Origin: Pseudonocardiales bacterium
GTDB taxonomy: Bacteria; Actinomycetota; Actinomycetes; Mycobacteriales; Jatrophihabitantaceae
Length of the DNA stretch: 6,606 bases
Direction of reading: 5' to 3'
Assembly (NCBI GenBank): GCA_030840415.1
Contig: JAVEEO010000388.1
Location: 1 to 6,606 of the forward strand
This document shows positions 1-5,984 of the stretch, piece by piece. The notes below the pieces were generated by a model. It had not been told where the DNA came from. It worked only from the letters and a program-made list of their open reading frames with translations, and made no database searches. Numbering within the stretch: the stretch's first letter is position 1; each line of letters starts with the position of its first letter. Made by a program: the position numbers and the translations under genes.

Positions 1-20
1 ACAAAGCCTCTGCCTCTGGG

Positions 21-1223
21 CTACGGCTGGGGCGGCGGAGCCAGCACGCTCGCGTAGACCTCGGCGGTCCGGGCGGCCACCGCACCCCAGCCGAACTCCT
101 GCCGGGCCCGGTGCTGGGCCGCTGCCGCCCACCGGCGGGCAGCCGCCGGGTCGGCCACCACCTGCCGGACGGCATCGGCGATCGCGGCCGGGCTCTGCGG
201 GGCGAACCGCAGGCCGGTGCGGCCGGGCTCCACCAACTCGGCCAGGCCGCCGGTGTCCGAGACCGCCACCGGGGTGCCGGCCAGTTGCGCCTCCAGGGCC
301 ACCAACCCGAACGGCTCGTACAGCGAGGGCACCACCACCAGGTCGGCGGCGGCGAGCAGCCCTGCCAGCTCAGCCGGACCCAGGAAGCCGGCCCAGTCGA
401 TCAGGTCGCCGACCCGGTAGCGCGCCGCCCGGTCCTGCTGGTCGGCCAGTTGCTGACCGGTGCCGGCCACCACCAGCCGGACCCCTGGCAGCTCGTCACG
501 CAACAGGGGCAGCGCCTTGATCAGCTCCTGCAAACCCTTCTCGTGTACCAGCCGGCCGGCGAAGGCCAGCAGCGGTCGACCCCGGTATTTCCGGTCGACT
601 TCGGCGCTAGAAGTCTCGAGTTCGGTTCGAGAGTCAGCCTCGGGCAACGGGTCCACCCCGTTGCCGATCACCCGGATCTCGGACACCGGCAGCTGGAACA
701 GCTCGGCCACCTGGGCAGCCATGAACCCCGAACAGGCGATGACCGCCGCGGCGTCGCGGCACAGCCAGCGCTCGGCCGAGTGGATGGCACGCGGCACCGG
801 CTCGGTCAGCCAGCCCTGCTGCCGCCCGTGCTCGGTGGCGTGCACGGTGACCACCACCGGGCTGCCGGTGACCTGGCGCAGGGTGTGCGCGGTCTGGGCC
901 ACCAGCCAGTCATGGGCGTGGATGACCTCCGGCCGCCAACCGGCCACCAGTTGCAGGCCGGCCCGGACCAGCGAGTGCTCGAAGGCCTGGGTCCAGGCCA
1001 GCACGCTCTCGCTGCTGAAGTCGATCGCCAGCTCGCCGGCCGCCGCTCGCCGGACCGTCACCCCGTCGACCTCGTGCTGCTCGGGTTTGGCCCGCTGGCC
1101 GCGGGTCAGCACTCGGACCTCGTGGCCGGCGGCAGCGAGGTGCTGCGCCAGGTGCCCGACATGCCGGCCCAGGCCGCCGACCACCAGCGGCGGGAACTCC
1201 CATGACACGATCAACACCCGCAC
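21..1223 (-). CDS. GT4 alpha-glucosyltransferase, Rv3032-like
   Basis: A 400-residue GT-B retaining glycosyltransferase of family GT4. By similarity to mycobacterial Rv3032 it probably adds alpha-1,4-glucose from a nucleotide-sugar donor to a cytosolic glucan (MGLP or glycogen type). Visible features: the N-terminal strand MRVLIVSWEFPP and GGLGRHV loop (16-22), HAHDW (102-106), VHATEHGR (127-134), GNGVD at the domain junction (187-191), the donor-site GRLVHEKG (223-230; R224, K229), and the EX7E motif E303-E311 in EPFGLVALE. The start is GTG at 1223. The frame closes at a TAG six codons upstream with no other start between, and the first beta strand follows at once. No good Shine-Dalgarno is adjacent; GTAGGG lies about 13 nt upstream. 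The stop is TAG at 21-23. The interdomain linker (about 196-217) is longer than I recall in Rv3032 and uses codons unlike the rest of the gene. Family is secure; exact substrate is inferred. Confidence 0.93.
   Translation of the reverse strand: MRVLIVSWEFPPLVVGGLGRHVGHLAQHLAAAGHEVRVLTRGQRAKPEQHEVDGVTVRRAAAGELAIDFSSESVLAWTQAFEHSLVRAGLQLVAGWRPEVIHAHDWLVAQTAHTLRQVTGSPVVVTVHATEHGRQQGWLTEPVPRAIHSAERWLCRDAAAVIACSGFMAAQVAELFQLPVSEIRVIGNGVDPLPEADSRTELETSSAEVDRKYRGRPLLAFAGRLVHEKGLQELIKALPLLRDELPGVRLVVAGTGQQLADQQDRAARYRVGDLIDWAGFLGPAELAGLLAAADLVVVPSLYEPFGLVALEAQLAGTPVAVSDTGGLAELVEPGRTGLRFAPQSPAAIADAVRQVVADPAAARRWAAAAQHRARQEFGWGAVAARTAEVYASVLAPPPQP
614..632. repeat. Short inverted repeat in the GT4 linker
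   Basis: TCTCGA (614-619) and TCGAGA (627-632) are perfect 6-bp inverted arms around a 7-base loop. They lie inside the GT4 gene where it encodes the interdomain linker. The surrounding codons (TCT, CGA, GAA, ACT, TCT, AAA, GGT, CGA) are less GC-rich than the rest of the gene. A functional role is not shown. Confidence 0.4.
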
Positions 1224-1247
1224 ACGAGAGATGGTGCCCTACCCATC

Positions 1248-1886
1248 ATGAACCAGCCGATACCACTGGCCAGCTCCCCGCCCGGACCGCGTCCGGAAAC
1301 CGCCACCGCCTCCACCGGCCTGCCGGGCCGCCGGCAGGCCGGCACCCGGATCGCCGCCGGGGTCGCCCTGCTGCTGCTCGCGGTGGTGCTGTTCGGCGGG
1401 TCGAGGGTGGTTGCGGCCGGTCAGCGGCACGCCTACGACCCAGGAGCCAGCCCACCGGCGAGCTACGCGCTGACCGCCGGCACCACCTACCAGCTGTCCT
1501 CGGCCAGGTCGGTGGCCGAGTTGAAGGCGGCCGGACTGCTGTCCGACCTGACCTGCTTCCTCACCTCGGGTACCGGTGAACAGTTGCCGCTGTCACTCGC
1601 CTCGACGGCCGACGACGACCGCAACCTGCACGTCTTCGCCACCCTGGTGGCACCGAGCACTGCTCGGGTGCACCTGAGCTGTACCGGCATCGCGGACGTC
1701 TTCGTCGACGACGCCGACAGCGCCGGCCCCGACCGCAGCGCCGTGCTGTTGCTGGCCTCGATCGGGGCCGGGCTGGTCGGCGTGATCACCGCTTGCTCGG
1801 GCGGCTATGCCGCGGCCGACCGGCCGGCCGGTCACCGGTCTGAACGCCGAGCGACCGTTTCCGCGGAGGTACCCCGGCGTCGGTAG
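1248..1886 (+). CDS. Two-helix membrane protein, unknown function
   Basis: A 212-residue protein I cannot assign to a named family. Residues 1-32 are Pro/Ser/Thr-rich and end in basic residues. A first hydrophobic helix spans about 33-57 (run ALLLLAVVLF). A segment of about 105 residues (58-163) follows, containing Cys103 (DLTCF) and Cys145 (LSCTG), and then a second helix at about 164-188. The tail (about 191-212) is strongly basic. The positive-inside rule suggests both termini are cytoplasmic and the middle domain lies outside, where the two cysteines could form a disulfide. The middle domain has a conserved-looking texture (YALTAGTTYQLSS, ADDDRNLHVFATLVAP, VFVDDAD). ATG at 1248 is the only plausible start before the first helix. 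No strong Shine-Dalgarno precedes it; the nearest purine run, GAGAG, ends 17 nt upstream. It starts 24 bp from the divergent GT4 gene and ends 3 bp from the opposing gene, so a role beside the glucan enzymes is possible but unproven. Confidence 0.82.
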   Translation: MNQPIPLASSPPGPRPETATASTGLPGRRQAGTRIAAGVALLLLAVVLFGGSRVVAAGQRHAYDPGASPPASYALTAGTTYQLSSARSVAELKAAGLLSDLTCFLTSGTGEQLPLSLASTADDDRNLHVFATLVAPSTARVHLSCTGIADVFVDDADSAGPDRSAVLLLASIGAGLVGVITACSGGYAAADRPAGHRSERRATVSAEVPRRR

Positions 1887-1889
1887 GGA

Positions 1890-2423
1890 TCAGGGCAGCT
1901 CGATGGTCTCGGCGCGTTCCAGTTCGGCCAGCGTCGCGTCCAGGTAACCGGCCAGCGGTGCGCCGGCCGCGGCCAGCAGGTCGGCGATCAGCAGTGCCGC
2001 GCCCTGGCTCAGCGCTGCCGGGCCGGCGGTGGGCCGCTCCGGTTCCGGCTCGGCATCGGGGTCAGGGTCGCTGCCGGTAGCTGCCGCCGGTGCGGGCCCG
2101 GTGCCCTCGGCCAGGCCCAGCGCGCCGGTCAGCACCAGCACCAGCACGCTCGGATCGGCCTGCGGGTACCAGGAGGCTGCCGTGATCAGGCAGCGCCGCA
2201 GCACGTCCTGGGCGTCAGCGCTGGACAGCCCGTTCGGGTGCAGGTCCTCCAGCAACGCTCGGATCACTCCGGCCTGCACCAGCACCAGCCGCTGCTGGTC
2301 CTGGACGGCCAGCCGGCCGGCCGCCTCGGCGAACCGCTCGGCATCCTGGGCCAGCGCGGCTTCGACGGATTCGCCGACCGCGCGCCGCAGCCCGGCCGGG
2401 GTGGAACTGGTGGACCGGCTCAT
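1890..2423 (-). CDS. Hypothetical helical protein with acidic linker
   Basis: A 177-residue protein I do not recognise. Residues about 10-105 look fully helical (GLRRAVGESVEAALAQDAERFAE onward), with a WYPQADPS turn at 85-92 and a hydrophobic helix at 93-105. A low-complexity Ala/Pro then Asp/Glu-Pro linker (about 107-134, including DPDPDAEPEPE) leads to a second helical segment (135-177) ending ETIELP. It has no signal peptide, no convincing membrane helix and only one Cys. I chose ATG at 2423 because AAGGAG lies 10 nt upstream. The frame stays open to 2579 with other starts (ATG at 2486), but these would overlap the promoter region or start of the divergent methyltransferase gene. The 3' end meets the membrane-protein gene tail-to-tail, with 3 bp between the stops. 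Translation is likely real; function is unknown. Confidence 0.72.
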   Translation of the reverse strand: MSRSTSSTPAGLRRAVGESVEAALAQDAERFAEAAGRLAVQDQQRLVLVQAGVIRALLEDLHPNGLSSADAQDVLRRCLITAASWYPQADPSVLVLVLTGALGLAEGTGPAPAAATGSDPDPDAEPEPERPTAGPAALSQGAALLIADLLAAAGAPLAGYLDATLAELERAETIELP

Positions 2424-2433
2424 CGGATTGCGA

Positions 2434-2439
2434 CTCCTT
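2434..2439 (-). promoter_or_regulatory. Ribosome binding site AAGGAG
   Basis: On the minus strand AAGGAG is followed by 10 nt and then ATG at 2423. It is one of the two best Shine-Dalgarno matches in the window. It fixes the start of the 177-residue hypothetical protein over the longer open frame. Confidence 0.65.
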
Positions 2440-2469
2440 GCCGAGGCTGGCGAACGGGCGGGCGGGACG

Positions 2470-2475
2470 AGGGTA
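2470..2475 (-). promoter_or_regulatory. Possible -10 box for the 177-aa gene
   Basis: TACCCT on the minus strand fits the TANNNT pattern of actinobacterial -10 elements. It would start transcription near 2463, giving a leader of about 40 nt that contains the AAGGAG site. No -35 match is visible, so this is weak. Confidence 0.2.
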
Positions 2476-2516
2476 GCGCTGGCCATGACGCCGCCCGGCC
2501 GCCCCTGGCAGCGTCC

Positions 2517-2522
2517 TAGGAT
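2517..2522 (+). promoter_or_regulatory. Possible -10 box, leaderless start
   Basis: TAGGAT fits TANNNT and ends 6 bases before the ATG at 2529, so transcription could begin at the start codon itself. Leaderless mRNAs are common in actinobacteria. No -35 match is visible. The same bases also contain AGGA, 7 nt before the ATG, which could act as a weak Shine-Dalgarno instead. Confidence 0.3.
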
Positions 2523-2528
2523 CGGGCC

Positions 2529-3212
2529 ATGCGCAGCGATCCCGGCGGTGGTGCCGGCACCGACTGGGAGGCCTGGCACGACGACTACGCCGATCCGGCC
2601 TCGGCGCTGTCGGCCCGGCTGGCCGTGGTCCGATCCGAGATCGGCGCGGCTCTCGACCGCTGGGCGACCACCGGCCGGGACCGTCCGATGACCGTGCTCA
2701 GCGCCTGCGCCGGCGACGGCCGCGACATCCTCGGCGTGCTCGCCGAGCGGAAGGAGCGGCTGCCTGGCGCGGTCGATCCGGTCGAGGTCGCCCTGCTCGA
2801 GACCGACCGCCGCAATCTGGCCCGAGCCGAGCGGTTCTGCGCCGAGGCAGGTCTGACCGGCGTGCGCCTGCTCGACCGGGACGCGGGCCGGTCCAGCTCC
2901 TACCTCGACGCCGCGCCGGCCGACCTGGTGCTGATGTGCGGGGTGTTCGGCAACCTCACCGATACCGACGTGCGCCGGCTGGTCGGGTTCCTGCCGGCGC
3001 TGTGCCGACCGGGCGCGACGCTGATCTGGACCCGTTCGCGGCGGGCGCCGGACCTCACGCCGGCGATCCGCGGCTGGCTGGCCGACACCGGTTTCACCGA
3101 ACTGTCCTTCACCGCGCCCGCGGAGGTGCTGGGCTCGGTCGGGGCGAATCGCTTCGACGGCGAGCCGGTGCCGTTGGTGCCGGACCAGCAGCTGTTCCGG
3201 TTCACCCGCTGA
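2529..3212 (+). CDS. Class I SAM-dependent methyltransferase
   Basis: A 227-residue cytosolic protein with the Rossmann-like class I methyltransferase fold. The N-terminal motif DWEAWHDDYADPASALSARL (12-31) precedes motif I, VLSACAGDGRDIL (56-68), which binds S-adenosylmethionine. The acidic end of strand 2 is ETD (91-93). ADLVLMCGVFGNLTDTDV (131-148) is the motif IV region and RPGATLIWTR (160-169) the post-motif strand. The acceptor cannot be read from the sequence. The gene is divergent from the 177-residue gene and convergent with the GH57 gene, so it is its own transcription unit and not part of the glucan operon. ATG at 2529 may be leaderless. The last codons (FTR-stop) form the first copy of a 14-bp tandem repeat. 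It is not closely similar to the other methyltransferase in the window. The fold is secure; the substrate is unknown. Confidence 0.88.
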   Translation: MRSDPGGGAGTDWEAWHDDYADPASALSARLAVVRSEIGAALDRWATTGRDRPMTVLSACAGDGRDILGVLAERKERLPGAVDPVEVALLETDRRNLARAERFCAEAGLTGVRLLDRDAGRSSSYLDAAPADLVLMCGVFGNLTDTDVRRLVGFLPALCRPGATLIWTRSRRAPDLTPAIRGWLADTGFTELSFTAPAEVLGSVGANRFDGEPVPLVPDQQLFRFTR

Positions 3213-3242
3213 AGTTCACCCGCTGAAGTTCACGCGCTGAAG
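3201..3242 (+). repeat. 14-bp tandem repeat, three copies at a stop codon
   Basis: The unit TTCACCCGCTGAAG occurs at 3201-3214, 3215-3228 and 3229-3242; the third copy has one change (C to G, giving CACGCG). The first copy contains the last codons and TGA of the methyltransferase gene. Since 14 is not a multiple of 3, the three TGAs (3210, 3224, 3238) fall in three different frames. The junctions form short TGAA-G-TTCA inverted repeats. Confidence 0.95.
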
Positions 3243-3253
3243 CCTGTCGCGCG
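3233..3253. terminator. Weak hairpin between convergent genes
   Basis: CGCGC (3233-3237) and GCGCG (3249-3253) could pair around an 11-base loop in the 47 bp between the two convergent stops. There is no T-run on either side. It is a poor terminator candidate, noted because this is the only space for one. Confidence 0.15.
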
Positions 3254-3259
3254 AGCGGA

Positions 3260-4747
3260 TCAGCAGTCGCGGGCGTCCAGCCGGCCGAACGGGCCGTCCA
3301 CGGCGCGCAGCCGGGCGGCCAGGGCCTCGGCTGGGGTGCCCGATTCGATCGCGTCCGCCAGGCAGGAGAACCGGTCGGCATGCTGGCGGGCGCGTTGCCG
3401 GGCGTAGTCCGCGGCCGAGTCCCGGGTCACCATGAAGGCCCAGTCGCTGGAGCTGAGCAGGAAGGCCTCGCGAACCAGCTGGTCGCGGGCGGGGTCGCGA
3501 CCGGCGCCCTCGGGTCGGCTGTCCAGGATCGAGAACAACCGTTTCTGCATATGGCTGATCTCGTCGTTGAGCTCGGCCACCGCGTCGTTGTCCCAGACCC
3601 GCCAGTCCTTGCCAGCTCCCCAGGACGAGGTCGGCAGGTCGATCCGGTCGGCGACCAGGCCGGCCTCGGCCGCGCCGCGCAGGGTGCTCAGCCGGACGCC
3701 GGCCTGGGGCAGCAGCCGGAGCACCGCGTCGAGGAACTCCGGCCCCTCGTACCACCAATGGCCGAACAGCTCGGTGTCGAACGCGGCCACCACCAGCGCT
3801 TCGCGGCCGTGCCGGTCGCGCAGCTCGGTCAGCCGCCGCACCACCGCCGCGACGAAGTCCCGGGCATCGCGCAGCACCGCCGCCGAGGCCAGCCGCCGGT
3901 CCCACGGCCGCTTGGCCCCGGACGGGACCGCGGTGCCGGTGACCCGGGCCGGCCGGAAGCCGGAGGCGTGGTCGAAGGTGTGGAAGTCCCGGTAGCTGGA
4001 CCCGCCGGGATAGCCGGTACGGGCCGACCAGATCCGGTAGGACAGATCCAGGTCCCGGGCGAAGGCCAGCACCCCGGAGTCGCCGACCGGACGGGCGAAG
4101 CCGGTGTCGCCGTGCACCGCCGGGCCGTCCACCAGGAAGTGCGACACCCCGTGCGCGGCGTAGAAATCCTCCATGCCGGGGGCATAGCCGCACTCCGGCG
4201 CCCAGATCCCGGCCGGTCGCCGGCCGAAGCGCAGCTGGGCGTCGGCCAGCCCGGTGTCCAGCTGGGCGGCGGCGAACCGCTCGGTCAGCAACGGCTGGAA
4301 CGGGTGGGTCGCCGGCCCCGACAGCAACTCGATGACGCCGGCGGAGACCAATGGCCGCAGCACCGTCGACAGCCCGCCGGTCAGCCACCGCTGCTCGAGG
4401 TCGGCCAGGCAGGCCACCGCCTCGCGGCGCTCGTGCCCGGCCAGGTCGCGCAGCTGCGGCCTGCCGGCGAGCTCTTCGGCGCGCAGTTGCCAGCGCCCGG
4501 CCCAGGAGTGCAGCTCGGACAGGCAGTACGCATCGTCCAGCATCGCCGCCACCACCGGGGTCACCCCGAGGGTGGCGACATCGCGGAAGCCATGTTCGGC
4601 AAGGGTTTCCAACACCCGCAGCACCCGGCGCCAGGACCCGGTGAACGCCTGGTGCAGCCATTCCTCGCCGACCGGCCAGGTGCCCTGGTGGGCCACCCAG
4701 GGCAGGTGGGTGTGCAGCACCAGGCTGAACCTGCCGACCGGGGTCAC
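3260..4747 (-). CDS. GH57 alpha-glucan branching-type enzyme (DUF1957), Rv3031-like
   Basis: A 495-residue cytosolic family GH57 enzyme that likely cuts and rejoins alpha-1,4-glucan chains to make alpha-1,6 branches, or hydrolyses them. Motifs: HTHLPWV (12-18), GTWPVGEEWLHQAF (22-35), IWAPECGY (181-188; E185 the expected nucleophile), AAFDTELFGHWWYEGPEF (321-338; D324 the expected acid/base), SSWGAGKDWRVWDN (374-387), and the C-terminal helical domain motif DWAFM (435-439) with YARQRARQHADRF. The GTG start at 4747 overlaps the TGA of the upstream methyltransferase (GTGA), and GGAG from the tandem repeat lies 8 nt before it. The frame is open much further upstream, but only as a shadow of the methyltransferase; the beta strand GRFSLVLHTHLP begins six codons in. 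A second GTG at 4771 would add eight residues. E185 and D324 are 139 residues apart, against about 169 as I recall for the Thermus thermophilus branching enzyme, so the central loops are shorter. Family is secure; branching versus hydrolysis is not settled. Confidence 0.93.
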   Translation of the reverse strand: MTPVGRFSLVLHTHLPWVAHQGTWPVGEEWLHQAFTGSWRRVLRVLETLAEHGFRDVATLGVTPVVAAMLDDAYCLSELHSWAGRWQLRAEELAGRPQLRDLAGHERREAVACLADLEQRWLTGGLSTVLRPLVSAGVIELLSGPATHPFQPLLTERFAAAQLDTGLADAQLRFGRRPAGIWAPECGYAPGMEDFYAAHGVSHFLVDGPAVHGDTGFARPVGDSGVLAFARDLDLSYRIWSARTGYPGGSSYRDFHTFDHASGFRPARVTGTAVPSGAKRPWDRRLASAAVLRDARDFVAAVVRRLTELRDRHGREALVVAAFDTELFGHWWYEGPEFLDAVLRLLPQAGVRLSTLRGAAEAGLVADRIDLPTSSWGAGKDWRVWDNDAVAELNDEISHMQKRLFSILDSRPEGAGRDPARDQLVREAFLLSSSDWAFMVTRDSAADYARQRARQHADRFSCLADAIESGTPAEALAARLRAVDGPFGRLDARDC

Positions 4748-5586
4748 GGCCGCGACTCCGCCGGTCGCCACTCCGCCGGCCGCGACTCCGCCGGCCGCGA
4801 CTCCGCCGGTCGCGACTCCGCCGGTCGCGACTCCGCCGGCCGCCTCGCCAGCAACACCACGTCCAGGCAGGCGTCCAGGCCGGCGAGATCGCCGTGCAGA
4901 TCCGGGCTGATCGCGAAGTCGCGCCAGCCGACCGAGGCCACGTCCGCCGCGAGCCCGGCGGCCCACTCGTCCGGCGGCGTGGCCAGCTGGGCGGCGACCA
5001 AACCGCCCGAGCCGTCCGGCCGCGCGTGCCACCGGTCGAGCTCGCTCAGCCGGGGCCCGGCGAACAGTCCCCGGACCGCCTGCACCGCCAGCCCGCTGCC
5101 GGCCACCAGCCGGCACAGCTCCGCCGCGGTGAACTCGTGGGTGTGGAACGGGTTCACCGGCCGGTCGGCACCGGGGGAGAAGGTCAGCCGGTTCGGGGTG
5201 GTGAGCACCAGCAGGCCACCGGGACGCAGCACCCGGGCGCACTCGGCGAGGAACTGCGGATGGTCCCAGACGTGCTCGATCACCTGCAGCGAGATGACCG
5301 TGTCGATCGAGGCGCCGGCCACCGGCAAGCCGGCCAGGTTGCCCCGGACCGCGGCCAACCGGGGATAGTGCCGGGCCAGGTGCGCGATGGCCGAGGCGTC
5401 GTAGTCCAGGGCCAGCACCGCGGGCACCCGCTCGGCCAGCAGCGCCGAACCGTAGCCCTCGCCGGCCCCCACCTCGAGCAGTCGGGGTCCCTCGACGAGC
5501 TCGCGCAGGTGCAGGTAGGCAGCCTGGTGCCGGCGGAACCAGTAGTTCTCGCTGGCGATCCCGGGCACCGTCCGCTCGCCGGTCAA
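4744..5586 (-). CDS. SAM methyltransferase, Rv3030-like, with PAESR tail
   Basis: A 280-residue class I SAM methyltransferase resembling mycobacterial Rv3030, a proposed sugar O-methyltransferase of MGLP synthesis. Visible: the opening TGERTVPG and ENYWFRRHQ (13-21), motif I LLEVGAGEGYG (36-46), the acidic strand-2 end LDYD (60-63; D61), GNLAGLP (82-88), SLQVIEHVWD (99-108), RVLRPGG (118-124), TTPNRLTFSPG (129-139) and NPFHTHEF (145-152). The catalytic fold ends near residue 249. Residues 250-280 are six PAESR units (one is PAEWR), made by the 15-bp tandem repeat and absent from the mycobacterial protein as I recall it. TTG at 5586 is the only ATG/GTG/TTG in frame after the TAG at 5713-5715. 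No Shine-Dalgarno precedes it, so an upstream CTG (5592 or 5607) cannot be excluded. The stop overlaps the GH57 start, which predicts coupled translation. Acceptor sugar is inferred from context. Confidence 0.92.
   Translation of the reverse strand: MTGERTVPGIASENYWFRRHQAAYLHLRELVEGPRLLEVGAGEGYGSALLAERVPAVLALDYDASAIAHLARHYPRLAAVRGNLAGLPVAGASIDTVISLQVIEHVWDHPQFLAECARVLRPGGLLVLTTPNRLTFSPGADRPVNPFHTHEFTAAELCRLVAGSGLAVQAVRGLFAGPRLSELDRWHARPDGSGGLVAAQLATPPDEWAAGLAADVASVGWRDFAISPDLHGDLAGLDACLDVVLLARRPAESRPAESRPAESRPAESRPAEWRPAESRP
4748..4842. repeat. 15-bp coding minisatellite, six copies
   Basis: The plus-strand core CTCCGCCGG recurs at 4756, 4771, 4786, 4801, 4816 and 4831, exactly 15 bp apart. 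On the minus strand each copy reads as PAESR in the methyltransferase frame and as GGVAT or GGVAA in the GH57 frame, with no stops in either. Copies differ at two sites: the Arg codon (CGA or CGG), and a C in one copy that turns Ser into Trp. Each copy contains GGAG. Confidence 0.97.
4756..4759 (-). promoter_or_regulatory. Ribosome binding site inside the repeat
   Basis: GGAG in the last repeat copy is followed by 8 nt and then the GTG start of the GH57 gene at 4747. The Shine-Dalgarno is therefore part of the minisatellite and lies in the coding sequence of the upstream methyltransferase. Confidence 0.6.
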
Positions 5587-5656
5587 CGCCAGGGTGTCGG
5601 TGGACAGCGAACTGGTTGCCTCGATCTTCCTGTCCTTCGCACTCGCGGGTGAGGCC

Positions 5657-5662
5657 AGTTTA
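5657..5662 (-). promoter_or_regulatory. Possible -10 box for the methyltransferase-GH57 operon
   Basis: TAAACT on the minus strand is close to the TANNNT consensus and sits in an AT-richer patch within a GC-rich stretch. It would start transcription near 5650 and leave a leader of about 64 nt before TTG at 5586. No -35 match is visible at the right distance. Confidence 0.3.
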
Positions 5663-5778
5663 GGTCGCCGGAACCTGGCCGCAGAAACGGTAGCGACGCT
5701 GCCGGGCCGGCCCTACCTGTGGATTGCCCGATCGCTGAAACGGCTGGGACGGCTGCGCGAGGACGAGCGGCTGGGACC

Positions 5779-5976
5779 TCAGGCGGGTTCGGGCTCGCCG
5801 GCCGGCACGCTGTCCGGGTCGTCCGGGCCCGGCATCGGTTCCACCGGTGCCGGTGGCAGGGTCTCCGGGGTATCCGGCGATAGCGGCCCGGGATCGTCGG
5901 GCACCGGCTCGTCCGGGTCGATCGGCGGGTAGTTGTCCGGGTCCGGTCCTGGCATCACCATCCCTACTTGGTACAC
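5779..5976 (-). CDS. Small acidic proline-rich protein
   Basis: A 65-residue frame starting at GTG with AGGAGG 8 nt upstream (5985-5990). The product begins with YQVGMVMPGPDPDN and is dominated by Pro, Asp and Glu (DPDEPVPDD, SPDTPETLPPAP, MPGPDDPD, GEPEPA). It has no Cys, no Lys, no hydrophobic helix and no recognisable fold, so it is probably disordered. ATG codons at 5961 and 5955 are alternative starts; the last has AGTAGGG 6 nt upstream. Its stop is 192 bp before the methyltransferase start, so the two could share a transcript, though a separate promoter-like box lies between them. Short Pro/Asp-rich frames can arise by chance in GC-rich DNA. The strong ribosome site is the main support. 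Function unknown. Confidence 0.5.
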   Translation of the reverse strand: MYQVGMVMPGPDPDNYPPIDPDEPVPDDPGPLSPDTPETLPPAPVEPMPGPDDPDSVPAGEPEPA

Positions 5977-5984
5977 CCGTTCCG

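Noticed and set aside
1231..1251. A six-codon leader frame (MVPYPS) whose TGA overlaps the ATG of the membrane protein
   Set aside because: The overlap is attractive, but the purines GAGAG touch the ATG with no spacing, and it is the end of a longer antisense shadow frame.
2424..2579. A longer N-terminus for the 177-residue protein
   Set aside because: It would overlap the promoter region or start of the divergent methyltransferase and has biased composition, whereas ATG at 2423 has AAGGAG 10 nt upstream.
3216..4661. A 481-codon minus-strand frame overlapping the GH57 gene
   Set aside because: It is the Arg/Gly/Ala/Pro-rich alternative frame of the GH57 gene and shows no family motif.
4748..4842. 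A CRISPR array
   Set aside because: The unit is 15 bp with no unique spacers, lies in frame in a coding region, and no cas gene is present.
4748..5242. An upstream extension of the GH57 protein by about 165 residues
   Set aside because: The extension is the shadow frame of the methyltransferase and reads through the repeat as GGVAT units. The GTG at 4747 has a GGAG at the right distance and sits just before the first GH57 strand.
3380..5368. A 662-codon open frame on the plus strand, antisense to the GH57 and methyltransferase genes
   Set aside because: It is rich in Gly, Arg, Pro and Gln with no domain motif, and both minus-strand genes under it have clear catalytic motifs. Long antisense frames are common in GC-rich DNA.
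5741..5778. A direct repeat of CGGCTGGGAC
   Set aside because: Two 10-bp copies 18 bp apart in GC-rich DNA are too weak to call.
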